DNA of 64,000 bases from positions 2,437,001-2,501,000 of the forward strand of contig JBBDHG010000115.1 in assembly GCA_037951165.1 (NCBI GenBank), read 5' to 3'. This stretch comes from Lophius americanus (lineage: Eukaryota; Chordata; Actinopteri; Lophiiformes; Lophiidae). The notes under the pieces are model-generated. The model saw nothing but the letters and a program-made list of their open reading frames with translations, was not told the origin of the DNA and did not search any database. Made by a program: the position numbers and the translations under genes. Below, piece by piece: positions 49,390 to 62,864 of the stretch (within the stretch, counting starts at the first letter, position 1; each line of letters begins with the position of its first letter).

Positions 49390-49800
49390 GTAGGGTGGTT
49401 GTGCTCAGCCTTGGAGCTAAGGTGCGGAGCTCAGACTCATTGAAGTGGTTCAGGTATCTGATTCCGATGCCGCCAGGACGCCTCCCATTGGACTTTTTGC
49501 GGGCATGTCCAACAGGGAGGAGACCCCGGGGTAGACCAAGATCTCACTGGAGGGACAATATATCTAATCTGTTCTGGGCTTGTGACTTGGTTCGCCTCCA
49601 CGGGCGACCTCCTCCTCGTGACCTGGTTCACCTCAACGGGCTACCTCCTCCTCGTGACCGGGGTCGCCTTCCAAAGCGCCCTCCTCCTCAACCCCCAGAG
49701 TGGTCACTCTGGTGCTGCCTGGCTCCGGCCCTGCCTTCAGGGCATCCAACGGATCGTATAGGTTTGCTGGACCGGGCTCGTTGAATTTTTTTTATTTGAT
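49390..49800 (+). mobile_element. Non-LTR retrotransposon C-terminus with internal triplication
   Basis: The plus frame at 49395-49784 reads LKWFRYLIPMPPGRLPLDFL, then RACPTGRRPRGRPRSHWRDN. This is the C-terminal zone after the reverse transcriptase in a common teleost LINE (usual form LRWFGHLIRMPPGRLP…). The frame is open for 129 codons, so this copy is younger than those at 14649 and 42715. After about residue 63 the usual WERLG region is replaced by a threefold 12-residue repeat. Confidence 0.8.
49584..49691 (+). repeat. Three in-frame 36-bp tandem units in the LINE fragment
   Basis: Units at 49584-49619, 49620-49655 and 49656-49691. Each is 36 bp and ends in cctcctcctc plus two or three bases. 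They encode DLVRLHGRPPPR, DLVHLNGLPPPR and DRGRLPKRPPPQ. The first two are closest; the third is diverged. Confidence 0.92.
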
Positions 49801-49804
49801 GCTG

Positions 49805-52800
49805 TGTCTGCCCCTAACCTTATTACTATTGATAAAATTATCGAGCAATGTTTTTTTAATTCCCACATATAAAACCAGTGAACAACTGACAGAGAACAGC
49901 TCATATTTGTAGTCATCAGTCAAATCAGTGTTCAACCATGCTGCAGAATTTCTGAAAGCTCCGTGATTACACAAACTAAATTCCAGCAGGAGGGAGTACG
50001 TCAGTTCTAACAGTCAAACAGCCAATCATCAGTGCAATACAGCTGTCTGGTTAGACGTAATCTTATTTAATCCAGCGAGGCCTGTAATGACCTCCTGATA
50101 TGGAGGATCATCACTTGTGCTGGCTTTTCAAGGCAATTAAAACCCAAGAGATGCGATATGTCTTTGCGCCGCCTGTGGACTAATAATATGAAGGAGCACC
50201 CTGCTAATCAGTAGATCCAGTCGAAGAACGTTTTTGTCTTGAAAAAAAACACATTAGCACGTCTTTCAATAGAATTTCCAATATCTTCAATAACAATAAG
50301 CCCACTATCTCTGAACCGTTTCATTACTTTCTGACTGCAGCGTTTTAATTTCCTGCCCATCTTAACTGGAAAACAGACGACCAAGAGATTGCGGATGAGG
50401 GGAGAGCTGTTGGGAGTAGGTTCACGTGAAAAAGATGGATGAATCAAGCTGGGTACTTCATCATCTAAGATCATCTGGAGGTGGTGGTCAGGGAAAATGT
50501 GAGCTTTTGCTCCTCCACTATACTCCTCTGTCAAGGTCAGATCAAATTGAAAAAACAAGGTAAGGACAAGAGAAATGAGACAGCACCGCCACGGGTAAAG
50601 ACAAGCTTGTCAAACTGGACACACAGGCTCACCCCTTCAGCTAAATGTTGCACTTATAAAGGCCTGTCACGTGTCCATCTGTTGTAGACAGGCTGCAACC
50701 TTATGAAGGATAGGTTGAGACAGCAGAAGGTTTCATAAATTAAAACTCCTTTTCTGTGAATGTGAATACATCAGCTAAAATATTGTCTAGAAATGTTGGT
50801 CAATCTTGTGAAACCCTGGAATTGTCTCGAAGGATTACGCATGTGATCTGAATAGTTAATTAGTTAAGAATGTGTGTAAATGTATTTCATCCCTGTCGGT
50901 AAATGAACTATCAAGTGCTACGTCATTAAAGTTGCCACTTGAGCCTGACAGCGCTGCCTCAACTCTGTTGGTGTTCTGACGTCTGACTTAGAAATCAAAC
51001 TGTTGATACCGTGTGCAGAATTGCTGCTAAAGCTAACAGTAATATTAGTTTCACAGAATCACATGACAAACAGCTTACAGCTCTCAATCACTGCGGCCAT
51101 GATTCAGAGATCTCATGATGGGTACAGATAAAAAATGAATAGTATAATGTATTCAAAAATATTAACCAGAGTAGTTTAGTCATAGCACAACAATAGGTTC
51201 AAACTCTCTAAAGCGTCACATGGCTACAGAGTCAGATTGTTCTAAATGATTACCTTAATCGTCAAATTGTTTTTCTTCTGCCATTTTCATATTTTGTTGT
51301 ATCCATTAACGCAAACTGAAAACAACTTGATTCTACCTTCTTTCATTTGGTACAACAGGGCTAGCTGCTAACAATGGCTACATCTCTACAAGGGGATAAA
51401 AACCTTCACTGGATTGTTTGTTCAAACATCAATCAAGGATTCTATACTTTTAGTGGATCATCTTTATCTGTATAACTTGGGGAAAAAGTTAATGGTAAAA
51501 GCCAGGGCATGCAGAAAGTATATAAAGAAGAGAATGGTGAAATGTTTCCTTTTTTGGCGTATAGCCAACTCATATCTAACTACAAAAGCTAAAGCTGGGT
51601 ACATCTGTCACAATAACCTCATCACTTATACTTAACTGACTTCAAATTCTTAAAAAGCTGATCAATAAAGTATGTCAAAAGAATTCTGTCCTATTTCAAA
51701 GTGTATAAATATCACTGTTCTCTCACAATAGTGTTATTCTGCTCCGCCCTGAGTCATCTAACCTAAGTTTGTAACCCTTCTAATACCAAACCAAACAGCC
51801 TGCAACAAGGAACCTTCCCCACAACATCTTTGTTTGTTTGCACTGACTAAAACTGTCAGCACTGCAGCGGCGCAGCGGTGATGATAGTTTGATGTTATGA
51901 TGATGTTAAATCTTGAGTCAAGGGTCCACCAACAAAACAGGCATGAAGAAGAACACAGCAGCTTCAGCGTCTATTGTGAATCAAGCATGGCTTTTCAAAT
52001 GATTGGATTAACATGGCAAATTATTTTTCTTCCCTGTTCCAAGGTATCTGATCTCATCCTCTACTCTGAAGTTATGGATCCCCAAGACCTCAAACTGTTT
52101 CCATGACTTAAATATATATTTGGTAGTTTTCTTATTCGTTGACTTCGCTTTCAACCGCTACTAGCTGATTTTAAGTCTCCCGGTTTTTAGTTACAGAAGG
52201 TGTCGCCCCTGTCCTAACTTTCCCCTACGCAATTATACAGATGTCAAATTTGTCTCTGTTACTATGTTCACTGCCGACTCAGAGACAGAACAGCACAGAC
52301 CGCCCATTATGCCTAGAACACAATTATACTGTAACCCCGCACTGAAAAACTGTTTAATGAGAATTGTGTTTCCTGGCCTTTATGTGCCAGTTGGTGATGC
52401 AGCTAATTGTCTCTTGTGAGAGTGTTTTTTTGTGAATGTTCTTTAATTTTGACCCTGCTTGTTCAAGGACTTTGCCTCAGCCAATTACAGTTTGACTGCA
52501 TTTGTCATTACCTGTGTTCAGAACAATCTACCAGTAGAGACTATGATTTTTTTTATATTCTCTGGTAGGCATAGTTGAAACAGATATATAGTAATTTAAA
52601 TAAATGTATAAAAGTGTTTCTTTGAATGTCTTGGCCTTAAGCATCAACAGAACCATTAATTTACTAACACATTTCCCTGAATCAAGCATACATTTTAATC
52701 AATTTGAATGCATCTGAGGGAAAAATATGCTCTGCATCAGAAACTGTGTTCTGCCAATCAGCAGCAGTAACACGAGCAGGAACCAACGGAAACTGAAAAA

Positions 52801-54495
52801 GACACAGTTGAATGAAAAGGCAAATACATAGGACTCGTAAAAGCAGAAGTTAGCCTGTTATTCTGCAGCTCTAATTCTGGCTGCCACACCTGCGACTCGT
52901 GCTCACATGGGTACAGAGAAAGTGTGTGTGGCAGCACTGCAGGGAGGTTTCACCCAGAAACCTGGAGCTCAACGCCTTGAACTAAGATCACTGCAAAAGC
53001 TCTTTAACATGACATTGTTATTGTGATCTCAAGCAAAATCCGAGGGAATAAAACATGTTACAATGTATCCCAGACAGTTGTGTGAGGTAAAATGACGCCT
53101 GAGATGTGAAATAAGTAAGAAAAACATACAGGTCAGCCTGAAGAAAAGACAGCCACAACAAAGAAAGTTGTGAAAAAGAACAGCCACATGGAAATGCAGA
53201 GAGGAAAATAACACCTTTTGCCCGACTCAGACAAAGAAAATCACACACTTTACACAAGAGAATACGCCCACACACTCTTCTCAGAAATCAGTCGAGTCAC
53301 GATAAGAGTGCAACAGTGTTTGGTGGGATAACAGTAGGGTGTCCAGACTCAAAGATCAGAATCTTTGAAGCCAAGCATTGTTGGATTCATCCAAGGTGGG
53401 GATGGGTGCGCTCTGAACTCTCTGTTCTCCGTCCACATGTTTCTTGTTGTCTGGCTGAGGGGAAGGGAGGAGAGGGGATTACACAACCCTTTCTCTCTGG
53501 CACTCTCTCACCCAGCAAGATGTGCCTATGCTGAGAGGGAAGTGGGAAGCCATGAATCTCCTCCCAAAAGGAAAAGGAAACCCTGGATGAACAGACACGG
53601 AAACATGAATCAGCCTGTCAATGCTAATCGCATTTTACAATTCCCTAACAGGCAAGATTGTTTTACTTCAGTCGTACCCTGATGCTGTTGTAAAATTAAC
53701 TACTCTCTAAAACATAACAACATTCATGAATGCAATATTTACTTTATGGCTGCTTTATGAGGGTGCATCAATAAACCGGCCGCAGGACACCTTGAACAGC
53801 ATGTCAATTATTATACTTTATATTGTGAATTATTATAGCATGGTGAAACAATATTTGATTTGTTTTAATATGGCACCCAGAACACACAACTCTGTCAAGG
53901 CCAACGATTTTAGTACATACCCATTTAGTTTGCCACAATTTTATTTGTCAAACCCGGTTAATGAGTTCTAACCTAATTAGATGGACAGACTGACTGGCTG
54001 ACTGATTGATTGATTTAGTCGTTGCAGCAGCTCCAGCATACAGGTATTGAGCAATTAAGGACATTCTCGAAAAACACTATGCTATGGCTATGTATAATAA
54101 TAAAAAAAAACCTGCCTTGCTTCTCCTTGGTCCCACCCTTCCTGGATCGCTTAACTGTTATTTCCATAGAGATATGTGTAGTTTACTACCTCCAATCCCT
54201 CTGAACTCATAGTTTTAAGTGTTAGCCTGTTGTTTTAAACACCAGGTGTATATGCTATTGACTTTTTACTCTTATTTGTAATGATGCATCAAGAGATGAA
54301 AATCAGATTTCACCCTTCAAAAGTATTCAGGTATTATCTTATCCTGTTTAGGGACAGCCAGGGGAATCCAATTGCATTTTATCGATTTCTTTTAACTATT
54401 TTTAAGGTAGCCAACAACTCATTGCATCTTTTATGTGTAACTAATATCTTAGGGGGTGTAACTACTACATAGCACATACTACATATGTGCAATAG
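49805..54495. other. Intronic stretch with no recognised feature
   Basis: About 4.7 kb with only short unrecognised ORFs (longest 116 codons, minus strand, 50208-50558). No named repeat was found. Confidence 0.35.
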
Positions 54496-54499
54496 GTAA

Positions 54500-54745
54500 C
54501 CCTGTGCGGGGTTGTGGGGGGGCTGGATCCTATCCCAGCTGACAGTGGGAAAGAGGTGGTTAACACACTGGACAAACTTCGAGGTCGACACATGGAAACA
54601 ATTAAAAATTCATACTCATACCCACACTTGCAGTCAATCCTGTTTGTTTTAGGACTGTGGGAGGCAGCTGGAGCACCCAGAATGGACCCATGCAGACTTC
54701 ATACAGATGCACCCATGGTGCCCAGTTACACTGGAGAATTGCCTT
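54500..54745 (-). mobile_element. SINE (AFC/V-SINE-like), reverse orientation
   Basis: Plus-strand blocks ggggctggatcctatcccag, gcagtcaatcctgtttg, ggactgtgggaggcagctgg and acccatgcagacttcataca are the reverse complement of the family. The tRNA-related head is missing or unrecognisable. Confidence 0.78.
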
Positions 54746-55514
54746 CTTGCTTAGCCACAACCCTCTTTACTTGCCTTACTAATTAAACAGAAGTCTGTTT
54801 TCTACTTTTGTTTGTACAGGTTTGCAGGCATGTTCACTAAGCTTTGCTTTCCCTGCCAAACTTCATTGTTGTCATGTGATGTTGGTGAAAATGGAGAAGC
54901 AGGTAAGTGGTGGACGTGAGGTTTATGCTCACTTTCACAGAGAAACGCACTCTAAGCTTCTTCCCAATAAGATTATCTAGGACTCCACCGTCTGTGGGCT
55001 TTACTCTCTTTGTTTCCCCAGGAGCTTCTGCCATTAATTCTAAATTGTTCAGCTTTTCTCATCATCACACTTGGTTGGTTTCATTATGCTAACTCCGTAT
55101 TGTTGGTAGCTCTAATGTTTTTTCTTCACCTTTTTAGATGGAAAATGATAATGAGGAAGCTCACCTGCCGTCCTCTGGCTAGCACTTATGAGAAAGTGTT
55201 TGTGGGAAACATCATCAATCACAGATGGAGGGCAGAAATTGTGTGGGTACGGAAAACCATAGAGACAGTCCATTTTGTCTGAAAGGAAAACCAAGGTCCT
55301 CACTTTCCTTTTCTCACCAGCTGAATCATAAACTCAAAATAAGTGTGCTTATAAATGATGAAACCCCTGCAGTTTTTAAACAGACGCTGAATCAGATGGA
55401 CATGAAATGATCAAAAATGGATTATTGAATCACCTGGTACATAAATTGCATCTTCACCTCCAAATTTGCCAAATGAAATCTCTGACAGTGAAAATATGTG
55501 AAACACTGTCAGTG

Positions 55515-55660
55515 TTTCTTAGACTGCAGGCCGAGGTCGGAGTACTCGGAGGGAACACAGGGAGAACATGCAAACTCCATGCAAAGAAGCCCGTTCTGAA
55601 CAAAGAACCTTCCTGCTGTGATTGTGGCACTATGCCACCATGCAAGCCTGTTTTACCTTG
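55515..55660 (-). mobile_element. SINE (AFC/V-SINE-like) head fragment, reverse orientation
   Basis: ggtcggagtactcggaggga, gagaacatgcaaactccatg and gaaccttcctgctgtgattg are reverse complements of the family's tRNA-related head and middle. It overlaps in consensus with the copy at 54500-54745, so it is a separate insertion. Confidence 0.8.
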
Positions 55661-55664
55661 AGCA

Positions 55665-58490
55665 CAATGCCTGCCTGGTTGCAGCTCAATGGTGCCCTGT
55701 GTGTTTTGGCGCCTTTAGTGTTACAGCTGGCATTGACCCTTTGGCGCATTGGCGTTTTTGTTGGAACGTGCAATAAATCAGTGGGTTTTGGGCAGCTTTG
55801 GCCGTATCGCTGACTCTCTCTTCTTGGGCCATCCAAGCTTCCTGAGATGCTCCAGCTCAGAAGAATGGCCATCGCAATCTGTCTATTGTCCGAATCGCTC
55901 GGTTCCTTGCGTTTGTTCGTCGCTGTCTAGTTTTATTGACCTGCTGATAGTGCCCTTTTGGCAATATGGCCGATGTTGTTCTGACTTCACATGTCGGCAG
56001 TTACGGTACACTCATAATACTTTTATTATTATTATTTTTGTCTATTGTCTATTATAATACCTTTGTATTATGGTGTATTATTGTTTTTCCCCATTGTTTA
56101 CGTACATTAAAATAAAATGTATCTATAAAAATAACTGAAATAACGTAAGTCTCTGCTGACTGTGCCGTATTAAAGTGTCCTTGAGTGAGGCACTGAAGTA
56201 AGAAGTAGAACATCACATTATGATGAGATTAATCCTCTGAGCCAATAATCAGACATCTGATTCATTTCATTTGTGGGAACCTCGATTTTACCCTGCAAAA
56301 TAAATGGAATCACATACCCAAGTTCTTGTTATGCAGTAAATAAGACTAGTTTTATTAGTTGAGCAAAATATTGAGCAATCAAGATTTTAATTTATAATTT
56401 CCAATCTGTATGCTACAACTTCAGACGAAAGGAGATTAGAAGGTTTTTTTTTTTTTCATGAGATTCTATAATGCAACAGAAAATTTGTGTCCAGTGACCA
56501 GATGCTTCCACTAACACCTGTAACCATTTATTGGTCCCTTATCAGATTCATTTTCAGAACCGTAATAAAGGACACTTAAAGCATAAACTACATGAGAGCC
56601 ACATGAATAAACAGCTTTCTGTTGACCTGCAGTTTCTCCCGTTTGTGGTCAGAGCAACAGGAGATTTATTGCATAATTTGTTTACATTCTTGATCTATTC
56701 CAGTCCATAAAGATCTGCAATAAATCTATTTTCAAACTCTTTGTTTTCAGAATCTGATCTCAAGTCTGCAGCGATAAACATCCCAGTAGGTTTAGTAACA
56801 GCTTTAAGTGGGTATAATTCTGCTTCGTTCTGTTGTGGTGAGAAGTTGTAACTGTATTTATATGTGTGGCCATGCTGGCTGTACTGCTATCGTCATTCTC
56901 CAGGCAGAATGCCTACATACTGTAATAGTTTTTCCCAAACCATTCACAAGAAAACAAATTCTTAACCCAAAATGATGACATGTATTTAGATATAGTTCTG
57001 ATTGAAAAACAGTATTGAAGAAATTATGCTGTACATAAAACTTCAAGACGTTATTTGAGCAAAGTTTAAATGACAAATCAAAAGGCCAGGCACCCTTAGC
57101 TAAGGGTGTCACATGAGGAAGTGATCTCGTTCACTCTGCATAACCTGCGACACGCTGTGACGCTCTGTTTGCATGATTAACAAGGGGCTGATCCGTGGGT
57201 CGATCAATAAGTACTGGCCTTTGATGGGACACAGTCTAACGCCATAACCTTACCTCTGTGCCCTTCCGTTTCCACAGCCAATTATGTGATATGATCAATA
57301 CACATCAGTAATTGGATATCAGGGCTACTTGGGGTGAAGGCCTGGAAAATCCATGGCGAGAGCAACATACAAACACTCCTCCTGGATTTAGGCAGTGTGT
57401 CACAGAAGGTGAATATCTGTTTCATTTGGCAAAGGCGTAGAGAAAATACATAGCTGTTTATCTTTCCCCCAGAAAACGGCTAATGTGTTACAGTGTTTGT
57501 TTGTGTGTGCACAGCTGAGGTTAGAGTTGTCTGCGAGGCATGGGGGAGGGCGGGTTGCCATGCCTCTCCCATGAGCCCAATCCAGATCCTAATCTGTTCT
57601 CTTCCACAGGAAACAGCCACAATCAGTCTAACACCACCACAACTTGAATTACACCCCGAGCAGAATTATAGTTCAACACAGTATTATCATCGCTGACATT
57701 CGAGTTGATACCAGCCCCGTCCTGGAAAAGAAAACTGACTGATTAAAACGACTTAACACTCCAAATTTAGTGTTTCAACAAAAAAAAAAAAAGGAAGGAA
57801 AGGAAAAAAGATCTTCCGTGGTGTGGTTTGAGAAGAACCGCAAGAGAGAACTTCAGCCATCTGGCTCAAAACTACAGAGTGGCAACCATGGCCTCCTCTT
57901 TTTCATTCCTCTTTGGAACGATGGAGCCCAGCAGAGCATAGCTGGCTCTGGGAGAATTCAGGCGCCATTCCATTGCATGCCCATGCTAATCACCCCCAAC
58001 AACCGCTATGCAGATGGAGCCGCTTTAGAAATCAGACGGTGACCATAAGGCTTCATGATCTCTCTGTCCATCACTAACCGCGTGGCAAAACTGGCAGCAT
58101 GTTGTCATGGTGAACGGGTTCCCTCAGTGTGAAATGTGTCCACAGAGGTTAGTCATGAGAGGTCATTAAGGGCGGTAGCTAACAGATTGAATTTACACCG
58201 AGTGTTTTCATATTTTCAAGAATGTAAGGTAGAAAAGTTCTTATATTTGATGGTGAATGCTTTTTACAACACTGTAAAGAAAAAGATTCTGTATAATTTA
58301 AAATGACAGTAAGTTACAAAAAGAAATGACTACTATAAATCGTATTGTAATGTCTCATTTCTGTACAAATGAAGGGATACACTTGCATAAAGTTGAGAGG
58401 TTTTTTACTGTAATTTATAACATACAGACCAGCAATAGCTGTCATTACGACAGTATGATACTTTAACGGCAATTATTTGTTTGCGACATC
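55665..58490. other. Intronic stretch with no recognised feature
   Basis: An A/G-rich patch at 57778-57812 (poly-A then ggaagg words). Otherwise no recognised gene or repeat. Confidence 0.35.
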
Positions 58491-58499
58491 ATGGCACTT

Positions 58500-58905
58500 T
58501 TCTTTTATTGTTCTGTTATTTTATCAAAAGTTTGTGTCATGCTTTGTAATTAGTTGTTTAGTTTTCACATTGTTTACTGATTGCTTCTCCACTCTGATTA
58601 TCAAAACCTCCGTCTTGTTGAAACCTTTCCTCCCAGTGTATTTAAGCTGTGCTCTCCTCTCCACCTGTGCCAGATCATGTTGTTCCCTTGTGCCAACCTT
58701 TCCAGCGTGATTCTTCATGTTCCTTGTGATTTACGGTTCTAACCTCTGCACATGTACCAAACCTTGTATTTTGCCTGCCCCCTTGGTTATTGTTTGCCTG
58801 CTTTTACATAGTAAAGAGTTCATTCACCAGACGTTGTGGAAGTTGTGCTTTTGGATCCCAATTGTGGTGCCAGCTTGACAGTTTGAATAAAATACTAGGT
58901 TTTCA
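58500..58905. repeat. Possible retroelement-derived sequence
   Basis: T-rich text with ttagttgtttagttttcaca, tgtatttaagctgtgctctc, agtaaagagttcattcacca and tgcttttggatcccaattgt resembles the promoter-like or terminal parts of some fish retrotransposons (ending like 'gcatttgggtcc'). The identification is uncertain. Confidence 0.25.
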
Positions 58906-59914
58906 ACATATTCTGAGTGTGAAAATTGAAGTTATCTACTGTCATGAATTCCATATTCTATTACTGTTGCCATTTGACTTTTTCTTTTTACTGTAATCAT
59001 AAAGTAAAATTTTCGGTCTGAAGAAAAAACATGTTAAAATAGTCAATAGAGTTTATTGCCTTTTTATTATACAGTATATTATCAATTATGTGTTAGTCAG
59101 AATTTATTGCACTTCACTGACATTTTATATAATGTCCTTGTAAACAGGGTTACAGTATATCTTGGGGAAAACCCTATGGTATTTTACCATAATGTGTTTT
59201 ACACAGTCACCGTTTATTTAATGGTAAAATTCTAACAACCACAGCTGCCGGTATTTTACCGTAAATTGTGCCGATTTCTCTTTAGAGCGTAGGTTTGCTG
59301 TAAGCTGCCCTGACATGACATCATTTAAATCCTCCCTCTCACTTTGAAAGATTAGATCAACTTGGAGTTCCCCACACATCAGACTGAGCTCCCCGAGGAA
59401 TGCAGAGAAGGAGGTGGAATGAATGTTCCTCAGGCTGTGGGTGGGTGAGTGTTTTAAATACACATGATAAACGGCGGGGCTGTGATGCTCTGCACAGTCT
59501 GAGTCATGTTCAAGCCTCTGCAAGACACCAGATGAAAAAGAGGGAGAGGATACATCACGATATGATGCATTGCAAGCAGGTTTAAGAACTTGCATTATTG
59601 GGCAGAGACTCTTTGATTTATCTGCTGTCGTAGATGGTAATTACTGTTCATCTGTCATCCAATGGTTTTGCTACTACAGTTGGTCTAAAGCTTGTATGTT
59701 CAATAATTCAACGCTCATCACTAGCCATTATCATAGGAGAGGTATTTTCTCTCCCTGGTGCCTCATCCCAAGTTTTTTCCTTTCCATGCAGCTAATTTTG
59801 TCATTGGTGCATTATCGGTTTAAATTATACATACGATAAGCTATAAAACATTGATAAAATGTAAGGCTACACCTCACCACAGCTGTTGGACAAACTAGGC
59901 CTACAATGTCATCC

Positions 59915-60310
59915 CTGACAGCAAGGGTATACCCCTGAAAATCCCCCAATCCCCTGCGCTGTCCAAGCAATCCACCCTATTTGAACTCCTCAAATTAGAT
60001 GTGAAGTTATGTCCGAAAGATTTTGTTTTTCATTTGTTGTTAAAAAGCTCCCTATAGTAAATAAAATATGAGCTCATAGAGTAAAATCTGATATAATCAA
60101 GATAGTTCTCGTTGAGTCCATTCATATACACCAAGTTTGGAACAAAATAGAATATCCAGAAAAACAGGGTTTGTCGTTTAAAAAAAGGTCCCCCTTGTGG
60201 CTAAAATATGAACTATTAGAGTAAATATCACATGTGCAAGAAAGATCTCTTAGAGTCGATTCTTATGCAGCCAATTTGAACTAAGTTGGACACCGAGTGA
60301 GATATCAATG
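59915..60310 (+). repeat. Unclassified dispersed repeat, copy 5 (5' module and middle)
   Basis: gacagcaagggtatacccct, aatcccccaatcccctgc, ctcctcaaattagatgtgaa, ccaagtttggaacaaaatag, aaaatatgaactattagagt and gcaagaaagatctc match copies 2, 3 and 4 in the same order. The 3' module with tttcccaaaaatc is absent. Confidence 0.72.
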
Positions 60311-60314
60311 CAAC

Positions 60315-62660
60315 CACAAGATGGAATCGAAGAGTAAAAAATTCTGGACAATCTTTGAAAAATGATTCGGGTCCTTTGACATAATGTTCACTGGTTGATA
60401 AAAAGATTAAAGGTAGAGACAGAGACAACTGTATAATCAGCTGTGGACTGTGAGGTTGTTGAATACATAACATTAAGTAGGATGTTGTTGTTTTTTTTAC
60501 TTTATCACCTTACTTTTTTCTTCCTTGTCAGATACAACATCAACATCGAACCCTATGATTCCCGAGGCACAGCTCCGTTTCACGCATCTTGTTTGTATCG
60601 GTAAACTCTACACACAATGTGCAAATAGGTATGAAATTAATAAAAAATGTGGATATACTTATAATCAGGACATCCTCCATTGTGACTGGTGACAGTCATA
60701 TAACATAGTAATATCGCAGGTCTAATAGTATACAAGCTCATTGATGAGAACATGACCTTTGATCATGTGAAACTTTTAGGGGTACGGATCTCAGAAATTA
60801 CCAAATTTATTGTTGTGTTGAATTCAGAATCTGCCTTTATTTTCACTGATTTTTTTCTCAAGATTTTGGAAACTTTGACCTTGATTCAATAATGATGGGC
60901 TTAAAATACATGACGCAAATTTCAAAAAAGTCCCTCTTGACCAAGAGAAATACCACAGTGCGAATAAAAGGTATTAAAGAAAACTAATAATTGTTTCCAA
61001 AATATGGGAAATAAGGGTCTACAGGACTATAATCGTTTCTTACATCGTCTATAATCTTCTTGTTGCCAAAGACTAAGAACATAGTATCAATGGCCAAATA
61101 ATAGATTTAATTATAATTCATTTCGCCGAACCACCAGTCTAAAAAGCTATATTTTCTGTTTATCAGTCCGACCCTGAGTCAAATAAAGCTTTGAGATAAA
61201 AACATGGGTATTTTTTTGTAATACAGACACTGTGATGTTTTAACTTTAAAACTCTAACTAGCTTTAAAATCACAAGGACAAACCTTCCGGTGCTCTACTG
61301 CATCAATTTGTATCTTCATGGTCCAAACTCAAATAGCTTCTGCGTTTAGATGCAGACCCTTTGGACTTGTATTGTTTAGGGATCAGAACTTTGGTAGGCC
61401 ATATGATTGAATACTCAACTGTAGCAACAATATCATTTCTCATTTAATCGTCATGATTAAATGCTTACTAGATCGTTTCAGCGTTTAAGTGATTTTTACA
61501 TTAATAGTCTGTCTTCAAGCCCCTGGGTACGGTTACAACACAAACACTTAAATAAAAAGGCTTTGCGTTGATTCTCCATCAGCACCACAGCATTTGGGAG
61601 CTGTGGTTTGTGTTGCGTCCAGTTTATGCAGATCTTAGAGGAATTTACAAGAAGGACAAAGTGAAAAATTAAAGAGGCTTGTCTGGATTCCACATCCACT
61701 TCCTGCATATTTATCCCACTGCATAAGCAGCCGGCAATTGACCATTCATTCATACTGAATGAATATCGACCTCAACCACTATGGGGTTTATTCTTATCCT
61801 GCTTTATACAACAAGTACTTAACTGTTTTCCTGTTTGGATTCTGTGCTGTGCATTCTTCTCCTCGTGTGGCAGCAGGAGCTGTGAGCCTTTACAACAATC
61901 TATTCAATGAGAGTAAATGGCAGGATGCGAGGTGTTATCCGACTGATACGAATGTGTAGTACAGCTGAAACCGTGCGTTGTACCGCATTGAGAGTCAAAC
62001 ATGCGTATCTGAATGGAATATTTCTCTCATACAGCTCAATTCAACTTTCTTTTTTTTTTTTTGCTCAAGTTAAAATTAATTGTGGTTTGTCACTTTTGAT
62101 TTCACACTTCCTGCCTCTGTTCTGTTTTCTCTATATTTTAATCTGTTGTGTTTTTTTTTACTTTACCCAGGCTTCACCTGTTTCCCCATTTGCTTTGTGG
62201 GAATGATCTGTCTCTTTCCCTCTTTTCAGTTGTCAGTTTGTTGTTGCTGTGGACGTTTCTCATCACTTCATCAAGTTTACTTCTTGTATTCTTCACGCTG
62301 CCTTTGCTAAATAGACTCCAATTCTGTACACTGCACTGCTTTTATTTGCTTTCCCATTTACTGTCATGGATTTTCTTTTATTTACTCATTAATCAAACCA
62401 GTCCTTTTTTTTAATTAAAAACTATAAATAGATAAATAAAAGACTCCTATTTGGACTTCAACCTCATGGACATAATTGAGACTATTGGTTTATTGACTCA
62501 CTGAACAGCCCTCTGTTGTGTATTCACATCTGGGGCTTTTTAATCAAGTAAATAAGTAATGAAGTAAGTAATATCATGGTAGGCATTCCATATCGTTGGA
62601 AATAAGCATTTGCGGTTTGATTTCCTGGATGAGTTTGCATCTCCTCACTTCTTCATTGGT
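60315..62660. other. Intronic stretch with no recognised feature
   Basis: Includes a T-rich patch at 62045-62160. Short ORFs there are Phe/Leu-rich because of it and are not credible genes. Confidence 0.35.
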
Positions 62661-62664
62661 TCAT

Positions 62665-62860
62665 TCTTTATACTTCCTCCCGCCATCCAAAAACTTGCAT
62701 TATAGGAGAACTTAGAACTCTTAAATTGCCCTCTGGCGTGAATGTGAGCATGACCATGGCCTGTAAAGAACTGGCGGCAAAGCCACTCGCCCAGTGTCAG
62801 CTAGGATAGGCTAAAGGCCCCCCCCCCAACATGAACAGGACAGGTCGTGACAGAAAAATA
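62665..62860 (+). mobile_element. SINE (AFC/V-SINE-like) 3' half
   Basis: ctcccgccatccaaaaactt, taaattgccctctggcgtga, agaactggcggcaaagccac and agtgtcagctaggataggct follow the family's middle and 3' order. A run of ten C lies at 62819-62828 where the consensus has gccccc. The head is missing. Confidence 0.8.
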
Positions 62861-62864
62861 AAAA

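Noticed and set aside
49437..49631. Minus-strand frame across the LINE fragment
   Set aside because: Shadow of the plus-strand LINE C-terminal frame.
50208..50558. 116-codon minus-strand frame
   Set aside because: Not recognised, and no splice or conservation evidence.
62040..62414. Overlapping Phe/Leu-rich 'membrane protein' frames
   Set aside because: Produced by a T-rich tract; hydrophobicity follows from base composition.
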